Part shown: positions 9,358 to 17,198 of the stretch, piece after piece
How the letters are laid out: each line of letters begins with the position of its first letter
How positions within the stretch are numbered: the first letter of the stretch is position 1
NCBI GenBank assembly: GCA_016931295.1
Contig: JAFGEZ010000039.1
Location: 1-43,525, forward strand
From: Candidatus Krumholzibacteriota bacterium
Lineage (GTDB): Bacteria; Krumholzibacteriota; Krumholzibacteriia; Krumholzibacteriales; Krumholzibacteriaceae
Direction of reading: 5' to 3'
DNA length: 43,525 nucleotides
The notes under the pieces: generated by a model
The model's database searches: none
Seen by the model: the letters and a program-made list of their open reading frames with translations, nothing else
What the model was told of the DNA's origin: nothing
Translations under genes and position numbers: made by a program

Positions 9358-11222
9358 GCCTTCCCCTTCTCGGAGAACTCGATGTGGATCGCGTAGGATC
9401 CCTCCTCGAGCCGGCTGTGGATCGGATAGCCGCACTTGTGGAAGACGTGCATCATCTTCTTGTTCGCGGCGAGGACCTCCGCCTTGAAGCCCTCGATCCC
9501 CATCTCCTGCGCGATGTCGATGAGTCGCGACATGAGATGCGTGCCGATCCCCCGGTTCTGCCAGTCGTCTCGGACGAGGAAGGCCACCTCTGCCCGGTTG
9601 TCCGACGGGTCGTTCCTGAACCGTCCGATCGCCACGATCTCCTCGTCACCCGGCTCGCCGAGCAGCCCCACGATCGCCATCTCCTCGCGGTAGTCGATGT
9701 TGACCATCGGCTGGATCCTCTCGTGCGGCAGTGCCTTGACGATATTGAAGAACCGGTAGTAGATCGACTCGTCGCTGAGGGAGTAGAAGAACTCCCGCTC
9801 GAGGGCCTCGTCGGTCGGTTTCACCGGGCGGAAGAAGACCTCGATATCGCCGAAGACGGCCGTGTGCTCGTACTGCTCGGGGTAGAAACGCCCCGCGCCC
9901 GCGAGGGGCATCTGGTCGAGGTGGACGATGTTGCGCTGCTTGGCGTAGGCGATCAGGTCGTCGCGGAAATCGGGATGGGCGATGCTGATCAGCTGCAGGG
10001 CCCGTTCGCGGAGATTGTGGCCGTGCAGGCTGGCGATCCCGTACTCGGTGACGACGTAGTGGACGTCGCCGCGCGAGGTCACCACCCCCGCTCCCTGGTC
10101 GAGGAAGGGGACGATCCTCGAGACCGTACCGTCCCGGGCGGTCGAGGGAAGCACGATGATCGGCTTCCCCCCGCGGGAACGGGCCGAACCGCGCACGAAG
10201 TCGACCTGCCCGCCGATCCCCGAGTAGAAGTACTCGCCGATCGAATCGGCGCAGACCTGGCCGGTCAGGTCGATCTGTATCGCCGCGTTGATCGACACCA
10301 TGCGGTCGTTCTGCGAGATGACGAAGGGATCGTTCGTGTAGTCGCACGGATGGAACTCGAGGAGCGGGTTGTCGTCGACGAAATCGTAGAGGCGTCCGCT
10401 CCCCATGCAGAAGGTCGCCACGATCTTGCCGTTGTGCAGCGTCTTTCTCCGGTTGGTGATGACCCCCTTCTCCACGAGGTCGATGAGGCCGTCGGAGAAC
10501 ATCTCGGTGTGGACGCCGAGATCGTGCTTGTCCTCGAGGTGCCGGAGGATCGCGTTGGGGATCATCCCGATCCCCGCCTGGATCGTCGACCCGTCGTGGA
10601 TGAGCCGGGCGACGTTCTGGCCGATCCGCATGGAGACCTCGTCCGGTTCCGGCGGCGTCCAGGTAAGCAACTCCTGGTCGCTCTCGATCACCGCGTCGAT
10701 GTCGTTGAGATGGATGAAACAGTCGCCGAGGGTCCGCGGCATCCGCTTGTTGACCTCGGCGATCACGATCCTCGCCGCCTCGACCCCCGCCTTGACGACG
10801 TCCACCGAGACGCCGAGCGAGCAGAATCCGTAGTTGTCGGGGGGCGCGACCTGGACGAGGGCGACGTCGATCTTGAGCCGCCGCGACCTGAGGAGCTCGG
10901 GGAGCTCGGAGAGGAAGATCGGCGTGTACTCGGCGCGCCCCTCGTTCACCGCCCCCCGGACGTTCTGCCCGACGAAGAAGGCGTTGCGATGGAACGGCTT
11001 GCTGAGCACCGATTCGGCGTAGGGAGTGGTGCCGAGCTCGATCAGGTTGATCGTCTCGTGGTCCTCGATGTACTTGCCCTTCTCGATCAGCACCCGGATG
11101 AGGTTCTGCGGCTCCGCCGCCCCCGACCCGATGAAGATGCGGCTCCCCGGCTTGATCAGCCGGACGAGGTCGTCGGCCGATCGCTTCTTCTCCTCCAGCA
11201 GGCGCTGGACCTGCAGCCCCAT
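9354..11222 (-). CDS. Acetyl-CoA hydrolase/CoA-transferase fused to a C-terminal GNAT acetyltransferase
   Basis: 622 residues in two parts. Residues about 5-440 form a family I CoA-transferase/acetyl-CoA hydrolase (4-hydroxybutyrate or butyryl-CoA:acetate CoA-transferase type), with the catalytic glutamate at Glu240 in VHTEMFSDG, preceded by GIGMIPNAIL, and with VTEYGIASLHG later. Residues about 455-615 form a GNAT N-acetyltransferase with the acetyl-CoA loop WQNRGIGTHL. ATG 11222 is preferred: AAGGGG sits 5 bases before it, while GTG 11228 lies inside that ribosome site. The gene overlaps the deacetylase by ATGA. The first domain moves CoA between short-chain acids; the GNAT could acetylate this enzyme or partners when acetyl-CoA is high. 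The fusion is what the sequence shows; the substrate of the GNAT is inference. Confidence 0.92.
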   Translation of the reverse strand: MGLQVQRLLEEKKRSADDLVRLIKPGSRIFIGSGAAEPQNLIRVLIEKGKYIEDHETINLIELGTTPYAESVLSKPFHRNAFFVGQNVRGAVNEGRAEYTPIFLSELPELLRSRRLKIDVALVQVAPPDNYGFCSLGVSVDVVKAGVEAARIVIAEVNKRMPRTLGDCFIHLNDIDAVIESDQELLTWTPPEPDEVSMRIGQNVARLIHDGSTIQAGIGMIPNAILRHLEDKHDLGVHTEMFSDGLIDLVEKGVITNRRKTLHNGKIVATFCMGSGRLYDFVDDNPLLEFHPCDYTNDPFVISQNDRMVSINAAIQIDLTGQVCADSIGEYFYSGIGGQVDFVRGSARSRGGKPIIVLPSTARDGTVSRIVPFLDQGAGVVTSRGDVHYVVTEYGIASLHGHNLRERALQLISIAHPDFRDDLIAYAKQRNIVHLDQMPLAGAGRFYPEQYEHTAVFGDIEVFFRPVKPTDEALEREFFYSLSDESIYYRFFNIVKALPHERIQPMVNIDYREEMAIVGLLGEPGDEEIVAIGRFRNDPSDNRAEVAFLVRDDWQNRGIGTHLMSRLIDIAQEMGIEGFKAEVLAANKKMMHVFHKCGYPIHSRLEEGSYAIHIEFSEKGKA

Positions 11223-11278
11223 GGTCACCCCTTTTCGTTCACGTCCCGCCGGCGTCCCGTCCGGCGCCGGCCACCCCG

Positions 11279-11307
11279 ATAATGCGTCATTCCGGCGGAT
11301 TCTTCAA
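11279..11307 (-). promoter_or_regulatory. Promoter of the CoA-transferase-GNAT/deacetylase operon
   Basis: Minus-strand TTGAAG (11307-11302) and CATTAT (11284-11279) with a 17-base spacer, 57 bases before ATG 11222. Confidence 0.5.
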
Positions 11308-11410
11308 GCGCCGTCGACCGCCTGGACGGATTGGAGTGGCGGAACGCCACGATTTTTCGTAGATTCGGTCTGCCGGCGCCCCCGCCGCCGGCGGGAAAGG
11401 ATGCATACCG

Positions 11411-12358
11411 ATGAGCAGGATCTTCGGCCCCGTTCCGTCGCGCCGCCTCGGCCGATCGCTCGGCATCGACATCGTTCCGTACAAGACCTGCACCTTCGAC
11501 TGCGTCTACTGCGAGTGCGGCAAGACGACGGACCTCACCTGCGAGCGCCGGGAATTCTACCCGCTCGACGAGCTGCTCGACGCGGCCGCCGAGCGGATCG
11601 CCTCCCTCCGCGAGCCCCCCGACCACCTCACGCTCTCCGGGGCGGGCGAGCCGACCCTCTACTCCCGGATGGGCGAACTGATCGACGGTCTCGGAAAACG
11701 CTCGGAGGCGCCCGTCGCCGTCATCACGAACGGCTCGCTGCTCGGCGACCCGGCCGTCCGGGCCGAGCTGATGCGGGCCGACGTCGTTCTCCCGTCGCTC
11801 GACGCGGCCACCGACGAGGTATTCCAACGCATCAACCGTCCCCATCCGGACTGCCGGATCGCATCGGTCATCGACGGCCTCGAACGGTTCGTCGGCGAGT
11901 ATCGCGGGCGCGTCCTGCTCGAGATCCTTGTCGTCGAGGGCCTCAACGACGGCGCGAACCATCTCGACGCCCTCGCCGCGATCGTGCGGCGGCTCCCGGT
12001 GGAGGCGGTGCAGATCAATACCGCCGTGCGGCCTGGCACGGAGCCCGGTATCGGCCCGATCGCGGCCGGCGAGCTCGAGCGGATCCGCCTCCTCTTCGGT
12101 TCGACGGCCGAGGTGGTTGCGTCGGCGGGCGTGCGGGCCGGTATCGAGGACGCGGCGGCCGCGGAGACGATCATCGATCTCATCGCGCGGCGGCCATGCA
12201 CCGCCGCCGACATCCACCGCGCGCTCGGCACGCCGCTCCCCGGCGTCGTCAAGATCCTCGCCGCGCTCGAGACCGGCGGACGGGTCGTCTCCTCGGCGCA
12301 CGGGGGCGAGACCTGGTACACGGCGACGAAACGCGCCGACCGCGACAATCAGGAATAA
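11411..12358 (+). CDS. Radical SAM protein with C-terminal winged-helix-like domain
   Basis: 315-residue iron-sulfur enzyme. The cluster motif CxxxCxxC is Cys27, Cys31, Cys34 (KTCTFDCVYC), followed by ECGKTTDLTCERREFYPLD, which matches the COG0731-type radical SAM group. LTLSGAGEPTLY (about 76-87) is the SAM-contacting GGE-like segment and VITNGSLL is a typical following strand. The last 65 residues resemble a small winged helix (AADIHRALGTPLPGVVKILAALE). AAAGGA lies 12 bases before ATG 11411. This group is often annotated as a 'radical SAM protein' of unknown substrate; a specific reaction cannot be assigned. It is divergent from the CoA-transferase operon and precedes the sigma-factor gene by 173 bases, which hold AT-rich sequence and a promoter. 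Confidence 0.88.
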   Translation: MSRIFGPVPSRRLGRSLGIDIVPYKTCTFDCVYCECGKTTDLTCERREFYPLDELLDAAAERIASLREPPDHLTLSGAGEPTLYSRMGELIDGLGKRSEAPVAVITNGSLLGDPAVRAELMRADVVLPSLDAATDEVFQRINRPHPDCRIASVIDGLERFVGEYRGRVLLEILVVEGLNDGANHLDALAAIVRRLPVEAVQINTAVRPGTEPGIGPIAAGELERIRLLFGSTAEVVASAGVRAGIEDAAAAETIIDLIARRPCTAADIHRALGTPLPGVVKILAALETGGRVVSSAHGGETWYTATKRADRDNQE

Positions 12359-12496
12359 TTATTGTCTATTTGCCGCCGGGCGGGTATATTTCCCGTGCAG
12401 CAGCACACCCGCGGAAGCGGGACCCCACATAGCCGACGCATCGCCGGCCGGGAGCGGCTGGGGTGACGCCGGCTATTCGCCTTCTCCCCCCCATCG

Positions 12497-12525
12497 TTGA
12501 ACCGCCTGTCATTATGTAGTATACT
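12497..12525 (+). promoter_or_regulatory. Strong promoter giving a probably leaderless sigma-factor mRNA
   Basis: TTGAAC (12497-12502) and TATACT (12520-12525) are 17 bases apart. The usual start site, 6-7 bases past the -10, coincides with the A of ATG 12532. No purine-rich ribosome site exists between the -10 and the ATG (the sequence there is CTCCTC). Confidence 0.65.
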
Positions 12526-12531
12526 CTCCTC

Positions 12532-13476
12532 ATGGACGACACGTCCCGACTCATCGAGCGCATACGGTCCGGGGACGACGGCGCCTGGCGCAGCTTCGTG
12601 TCGGCGCACGCCCCGCTCATCCGGGCGACGATCGCACGCTTCGTCGACGGCGATGAGGCGCGCGCCGACCTCTTCGCCGAAACCCTCGCGAAGCTTCGCG
12701 GCGGGGGCCTGGCGAGCTGGCGGGGGCGCTCGACGCTCGGGACCTGGCTCTGGGCGGTGACCCGCAACATCTGCCGCGACTGGTACCGGAGCGAGCGCGG
12801 CACGCGGCACGTCCTCCAGGCCGTTCGCGACCTGGCACCGGTCGAAGCGCGCTTCTTCCGCCTCTTCTACCTGCAACGCCTGCAGATGCACGAGGTCATG
12901 GAAGCCCTGCGGCTCGAGTTCGGCACGGAATTCTCCTGGCTCGATCTTCTCGACGTGCGTGACCGTGTCGAGGCCGCGGCACGCGACAAGGGCCTGGGCA
13001 GACTCATCGAGCGGCTGCTCGTTCCCGCGGTGCTGCCGCCGCCGGAGACCCGGGCCGCCGCTCCGCCCGAACTGCTCGGCGACCGCGCGCTCCTCCGCCG
13101 CGCCTTCGACGACCTCGCGACTGCGATCGGCGCGCTGCCCGAGAGGGACCGGACGATCCTCACGATGCGGTTCGTCAACCGCTCGAGCGCCCGCGAGATC
13201 TGCGAGGTGCTCGACCTGGGGAACATCAAGCAGGTCTACCGCCGGATCGAACGGCTCCAGCGGGACCTGCGGCACGCGCTGCTCGACCGGGGCGTTCCCG
13301 AGGAAATCTACCGGGGGATCGTCGACAATATCGTCGACCTGGCCGCCTGGGAGAACGCGTGGCGGGATCCGGGCGGGAATATCCGTTCCGTTTTCGACCG
13401 GGAAATATCGGCCAACACGCCGTCTCATCTACTCGGGAACGGTCCGGCGACAGACGAACGGAGACGGGATGCGTAA
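12532..13476 (+). CDS. Sigma-70 family (ECF-like) RNA polymerase sigma factor
   Basis: 314 residues. Region 2 lies at about residues 12-88: core-binding AWRSFVSAHAPLIRATI, then STLGTWLWAVTRNICRDWYRSE as the -10 recognition helix. Region 4 lies at about 200-260 (IGALPERDRTILTMRFVNRSSAREICEVL, then an HTH). Between them is an unusually long middle (about 90-195) that contains RFFRLFYLQRLQMHEVMEAL, similar to a second region 4-like helix pair, and a 45-residue tail follows region 4. Typical ECF factors are about 190 residues. No ribosome site precedes ATG 12532, so the message is probably leaderless. The stop overlaps the start of the anti-sigma gene by 8 bases, implying coupled expression. It directs RNA polymerase to an unknown regulon. 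Confidence 0.88.
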   Translation: MDDTSRLIERIRSGDDGAWRSFVSAHAPLIRATIARFVDGDEARADLFAETLAKLRGGGLASWRGRSTLGTWLWAVTRNICRDWYRSERGTRHVLQAVRDLAPVEARFFRLFYLQRLQMHEVMEALRLEFGTEFSWLDLLDVRDRVEAAARDKGLGRLIERLLVPAVLPPPETRAAAPPELLGDRALLRRAFDDLATAIGALPERDRTILTMRFVNRSSAREICEVLDLGNIKQVYRRIERLQRDLRHALLDRGVPEEIYRGIVDNIVDLAAWENAWRDPGGNIRSVFDREISANTPSHLLGNGPATDERRRDA

Positions 13477-14269
13477 CGACTGCATGACGACCGAGGAGAT
13501 GGCGGCGCTGCTGGACGGGCGCCTGACGGCGCATGAGCGGCGGCGCATCGACGCTCATCTCGAGAACTGCCCCTCCTGCCTCGCCGAGCTGATCGCCGCC
13601 CGCGCGGAGTACCGGGAGTTCCTCTCTCCGCCGGCCGGCCGGCCGCGACGGCGGGGATCGGTCGCCCTGGCCGCCGCGGCCGCCGCCGTCGCGATACTGG
13701 CGGTTGCGGTCCTTCTCCGCTCGCCCGCGGCCGACGGCGATCTCCGCGCGGGAGCGAAACTCGTCCGCGGCATCGTCGCGGAGAGCCGCCTCGGCGAGCT
13801 CCGCCTTCCCGGCGACCGGCGCCTCCCGGGCCTGCTCCCCGCGCACCGAGGCCCCGCCGTGGAGCCCGAGGCGGGACGCGAAGCCGAACGGCGCCTCGCG
13901 GCCGCCGCCGGCAGGCACCCGAAGAACGCATCGATCCGCCTTCTTCTCGGTTACCTCTACCTCGCCCGCGGCGACCTCGGGATGGCCGAGGTCTCCTGCC
14001 GCGAAGCAGACCGTCTCGAACCGGACGATCCCGCGATCCTGACGGCGCTCGCCGTCGTCCGCTACCGCCTCGGCAGGAACGACGAGGCCCTCGGCCTGCT
14101 CCGACGCGCATCGAGTTTTTCCGGCGCGCCGCCGGAGACCTTCTACAATCTCGCCGTCGTCGCGGCCCGCACGGGCGATGCCGCACTGTCGGCCTGGTCG
14201 CGGGACGCCTATCTCGCGCGGGACGCCGGTTCGCCGTGGGTCATGCAGCTCCGCGCGCTCGTCCCCTGA
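13469..14269 (+). CDS. Zinc-finger anti-sigma factor with membrane span and outer TPR repeats
   Basis: 266 residues. The N-terminal domain has the HxxxCxxC anti-sigma zinc motif (His30, Cys34, Cys37 in HLENCPSC), as in ZAS-type inhibitors that hold ECF sigma factors. One transmembrane helix follows (about 64-83, Ala/Val-rich, after RPRRRG). The rest (about 95-266) contains tetratricopeptide-like helix pairs (ASIRLLLGYLYLARGDLGMAEV; PAILTALAVVRYRLGRNDEALGLL; ETFYNLAVVAARTGDAALS), predicted outside the inner membrane because the positive residues precede the span. The gene overlaps the sigma-factor stop by 8 bases. It probably sequesters the sigma factor at the membrane until an outside signal or protease acts on the TPR part; the partner for the TPRs may be the TPR-CHAT protein encoded next. 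Confidence 0.87.
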   Translation: MRNDCMTTEEMAALLDGRLTAHERRRIDAHLENCPSCLAELIAARAEYREFLSPPAGRPRRRGSVALAAAAAAVAILAVAVLLRSPAADGDLRAGAKLVRGIVAESRLGELRLPGDRRLPGLLPAHRGPAVEPEAGREAERRLAAAAGRHPKNASIRLLLGYLYLARGDLGMAEVSCREADRLEPDDPAILTALAVVRYRLGRNDEALGLLRRASSFSGAPPETFYNLAVVAARTGDAALSAWSRDAYLARDAGSPWVMQLRALVP

Positions 14270-14284
14270 TCCTCCCGTGCACCG

Positions 14285-14313
14285 TTGGCTTTCCGGAGCA
14301 TCTCTGCTACCAT
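14285..14313 (+). promoter_or_regulatory. Possible separate promoter for the TPR-CHAT gene
   Basis: TTGGCT (14285-14290) and TACCAT (14308-14313) with a 17-base spacer, just after the anti-sigma stop. A GAGGT ribosome site follows before ATG 14331. It could let the CHAT gene be made independently of the sigma/anti-sigma transcript. Confidence 0.45.
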
Positions 14314-14330
14314 GTCCGCGAGGTATCCCC

Positions 14331-17141
14331 ATGCGGACTCTCGCAAGAACGGCAATCGCGATCTGCGCGGCGGCGATGGTCTCCCTGGTCGATGCCTCGT
14401 CGACCGGCGTCGGCGAGGCATCGTTCGGGGAACAGGCGCTCACCGGTAGTCCCATCCACATCCTCGCCGACTCGACGCTGCTCGAGACGTGGCGATCGGC
14501 CGGCAAACGGGCGGCCGCACGGTCCTTCAGCGCCGCGCAGCGTCCGCTCTTCGAGCACATCGAATCCCTGCCGCCGGAGAATTTCTCGTGGATGCGGCGG
14601 GAAGCGACACGGTTGGGGCGCCTGATCTGCGCGGTCGAGGAAAACGACGCGCGCCTGAGATTCCTTTGCAACGTCCTCTCGGACCAGGAGCGGGGCGTCG
14701 CCTTCGTCCGCGCGCGCCGCCTGTACCTGCAGTGCTACCGCGTACTGCACGAGAGCGGCGACCGTCCGCCCGGTCTCCTGCGCGACCTCCACCGGTGCGC
14801 GAACGAGATCGACCGTCTCGGCGCCGGGGGCTGGTCCGGCTGGCCGTGGGAGGCCATCGCCGATTACCACTTCTCCACGGGGAATCCCGACAGCGGTCTC
14901 CTCGCGCTCGAGACGGCGTTCGAGCATCATCTGCTCGACGACAACGTCGAACCGCTCGCGCACGTCTCGAGCCGGATCGGCTTCGAGTTCGCCCAGCGGC
15001 GCCGATTCGCCGACGCCGATTCCCTCTATGCCCTCTCCCTCGCCTACGCCCTGCGAGCCGACGATCCCTTTTTCGTCTCGCGCGTGCACTCCTTCACCGG
15101 CTCGCTCAGGGCGGCCGAAGGCTACTACGTCGAGGCGGAGAGCCTCTTCGCCTGCTCGATCGAGGCCTGCCGCCTGTCCCGCGTTCCTCTCTGCCGGATC
15201 TCCCGGCAAATCGATCTCGCCCGTCTCTACGCCGACCACGGCGAACACACGCTCGCCCGTCCGATCGCCGCCGGGATCGTCTTCAGCCTCGACAGCCTCC
15301 TCGCGGACGGTTCGACGCTCGATCCGGCCCTCCGCCACTCCTGCCAATATTATCTCGCCGCCGCGCACACCATCATCGGCCGCATCCTGGCGCACGAGGG
15401 ACGCCACGAGGAATCGGTGCCCGTCTTCGAGAAGGCGGCCTCGGCCTCGGCCGAAAGCATCGACCGCAGGATGTACGCCGAGGCGCTCCGGCGGCTCGCC
15501 GAGGCGCATCTCGCGGCGGGCGACGAGGAGGCCGCGCGACGCAGCGGCGAGGAGGCCCTCTCGGTCGCCACGGGAGTCGGCCGCGAGACGACTCGCTCCG
15601 CCTACCTCGCGACCCTCGGCGCGATCGAGTTGTCGGCGAACCGCGCGGGCCGGGCCGTCCGTTTTCTCGAGGAGGCGCGCCGCCTCGCCGTCGCCGGAGA
15701 CCGGTGGATGGTGGCGCTGGACGCCGATCTTCTTCTCGGCCACGCGGCGGCGGCCGCCGGCCGCCTCGACGAGGCGCGCGACCGGTACCGGGAGGCGATT
15801 CGCCTCTACGAACGCGGCCTCGGGGCAAACGACGCGGGATGCACCCTGTCGGGGGAGCGGCTGCCCGCCCTCTGGGCCGACGTCTTCGACGCGGACGCGC
15901 GGATCGGCGACATCGACTCCCTCGTCATCCGGGCGGAACGGTCGCGTCACCGCCCGGATCGTGTCACGGCCTCGGTGGGCGAACGCATCCGCGCGTGCGT
16001 CGCCGACCGACGCTGGATCCCCCCCGGAACGGTTCTCCTGCAGTATCTCGTCACCCCCGGCGAACTCTTCGTCGTCCTCCTCGACCGCGACCGCCTCGAG
16101 CTCGAGCGGATCGCCGTCTCCGCCGCCGCCCTCGACCTCCTCGTCGGGGAATTCGCCGGACGGTGCGGCGCCGGCTCCGCGCGGGGCGAGGCGGCCCTCG
16201 AGACGTCCGGCGCGCTGTACCGGCTCCTCGTCGCGCCCGTCGCCGGGGCGATCGAGGGGAACGACGCGCTCTGCATCCTGCGGGACGAGCCTCTCGCCCG
16301 ACTGCCCTTCGGCGCGCTCCGCCCGCCGGGCCCGGACGCGCGCTGGCTTATCGAGACGTTCGAGATCAGCTATGCCCCCAGTCTCCTGGACGCCGCCCGC
16401 GGACGGTCCCCCTCGCCGCTTTGCTACGACCGCCCCCTGCTCGTCGGCGTGACACGCGCCGATCCGTATGCGCGGCGTCTCTATCCCCACCTGGTCGATC
16501 TCCCGCACGCCGAGCGGGAGATCCAGGCCGTCCGCTCGCGGTTCGGGCGCTGCACGGTCCTCGACGGCGCGGCGGCCACGCGGCCGGCCCTCCTCGAAGA
16601 TCTCGCCGCCGGAGCCGACCTCGTCCACATCGCCTCGCACACGGTCCGGTGGCCGGTCTATGACGGGCGCACGGCGCTCCTGCTCGCGCCGGAGGCCGGG
16701 ATCGGGAACGAGCGAGATCTCCGGCAAACGCTCCTCACCGCCGGCGACATCGCGGGAATCGATCTCGACGGCGTCGCTCTCGTCGTCCTCTCGTCCTGCG
16801 AGTCGGCTCGCGGGGTCCCGGGAAACCGTTTCGAACGGGGGATCGCCGGCGCCTTCCTCGATGCCGGCGCGGGAGCGGTCATCGCCTCCCTCTGGCCCGT
16901 TGACGACGCATCGACGCTCAGACTCGTCACGTCCCTCTACGACGGGCTCCTCCGGGAGGGCCGCTTTCCCGCCGGCGCGCTCGCCGAAGCACGGCGCCGC
17001 CTCATCGCCGAGGCCAGGCACGCCGGCAGAACGACGGAAGCGCTCGCCGAATGGGCGCCCTTCATCGTGGCCGCCCCTCCCGGCCCCGGCATCGCCCGGC
17101 CGGCGGCGGCGACCGCCCGCGCGTCGATCCTCCCGCGGTGA
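14331..17141 (+). CDS. TPR-CHAT protein, caspase-like cysteine protease, probably exported
   Basis: 936 residues. A hydrophobic N-terminus (MRTLARTAIAICAAAMVSLVDAS) looks like a signal peptide or anchor. Residues about 150-560 are helical with TPR-like repeats (for example IIGRILAHEGRHEESVPVFEKA; LRRLAEAHLAAGDEEAAR; LLGHAAAAAGRLDEARDRYREA). Residues about 640-920 are a CHAT domain (clan CD, caspase/separase fold): His770 in VHIASHT and Cys823 in VVLSSCESARG form the expected dyad, followed by AGAFLDAGAGAVIASLWPVDD, the usual CHAT core. ATG 14331 is chosen because the signal peptide begins there and the upstream frame lies inside the anti-sigma gene. It follows the anti-sigma gene by 61 bases on the same strand. 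A protease that senses a partner through TPRs and cleaves the anti-sigma factor or another substrate is the favoured inference. Some CHAT proteins may be scaffolds, but the dyad is intact here. Confidence 0.9.
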   Translation: MRTLARTAIAICAAAMVSLVDASSTGVGEASFGEQALTGSPIHILADSTLLETWRSAGKRAAARSFSAAQRPLFEHIESLPPENFSWMRREATRLGRLICAVEENDARLRFLCNVLSDQERGVAFVRARRLYLQCYRVLHESGDRPPGLLRDLHRCANEIDRLGAGGWSGWPWEAIADYHFSTGNPDSGLLALETAFEHHLLDDNVEPLAHVSSRIGFEFAQRRRFADADSLYALSLAYALRADDPFFVSRVHSFTGSLRAAEGYYVEAESLFACSIEACRLSRVPLCRISRQIDLARLYADHGEHTLARPIAAGIVFSLDSLLADGSTLDPALRHSCQYYLAAAHTIIGRILAHEGRHEESVPVFEKAASASAESIDRRMYAEALRRLAEAHLAAGDEEAARRSGEEALSVATGVGRETTRSAYLATLGAIELSANRAGRAVRFLEEARRLAVAGDRWMVALDADLLLGHAAAAAGRLDEARDRYREAIRLYERGLGANDAGCTLSGERLPALWADVFDADARIGDIDSLVIRAERSRHRPDRVTASVGERIRACVADRRWIPPGTVLLQYLVTPGELFVVLLDRDRLELERIAVSAAALDLLVGEFAGRCGAGSARGEAALETSGALYRLLVAPVAGAIEGNDALCILRDEPLARLPFGALRPPGPDARWLIETFEISYAPSLLDAARGRSPSPLCYDRPLLVGVTRADPYARRLYPHLVDLPHAEREIQAVRSRFGRCTVLDGAAATRPALLEDLAAGADLVHIASHTVRWPVYDGRTALLLAPEAGIGNERDLRQTLLTAGDIAGIDLDGVALVVLSSCESARGVPGNRFERGIAGAFLDAGAGAVIASLWPVDDASTLRLVTSLYDGLLREGRFPAGALAEARRRLIAEARHAGRTTEALAEWAPFIVAAPPGPGIARPAAATARASILPR

Positions 17142-17198
17142 TTTCCGCCGGGCGCCCGCGGACGCGCCGGAACACGGAATTCATAATTATTCTGTCAA

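Noticed and set aside
14307-17021. 904-residue minus-strand frame opposite the TPR-CHAT gene
   Set aside because: GC-rich antisense shadow with no domain or start context; the plus strand encodes clear TPR and CHAT motifs.
12497-17141. CRISPR-linked Craspase (TPR-CHAT with type III-E effector)
   Set aside because: No Cas genes, spacers or direct repeats of CRISPR type are seen; the resemblance is only in the TPR-CHAT/sigma logic.
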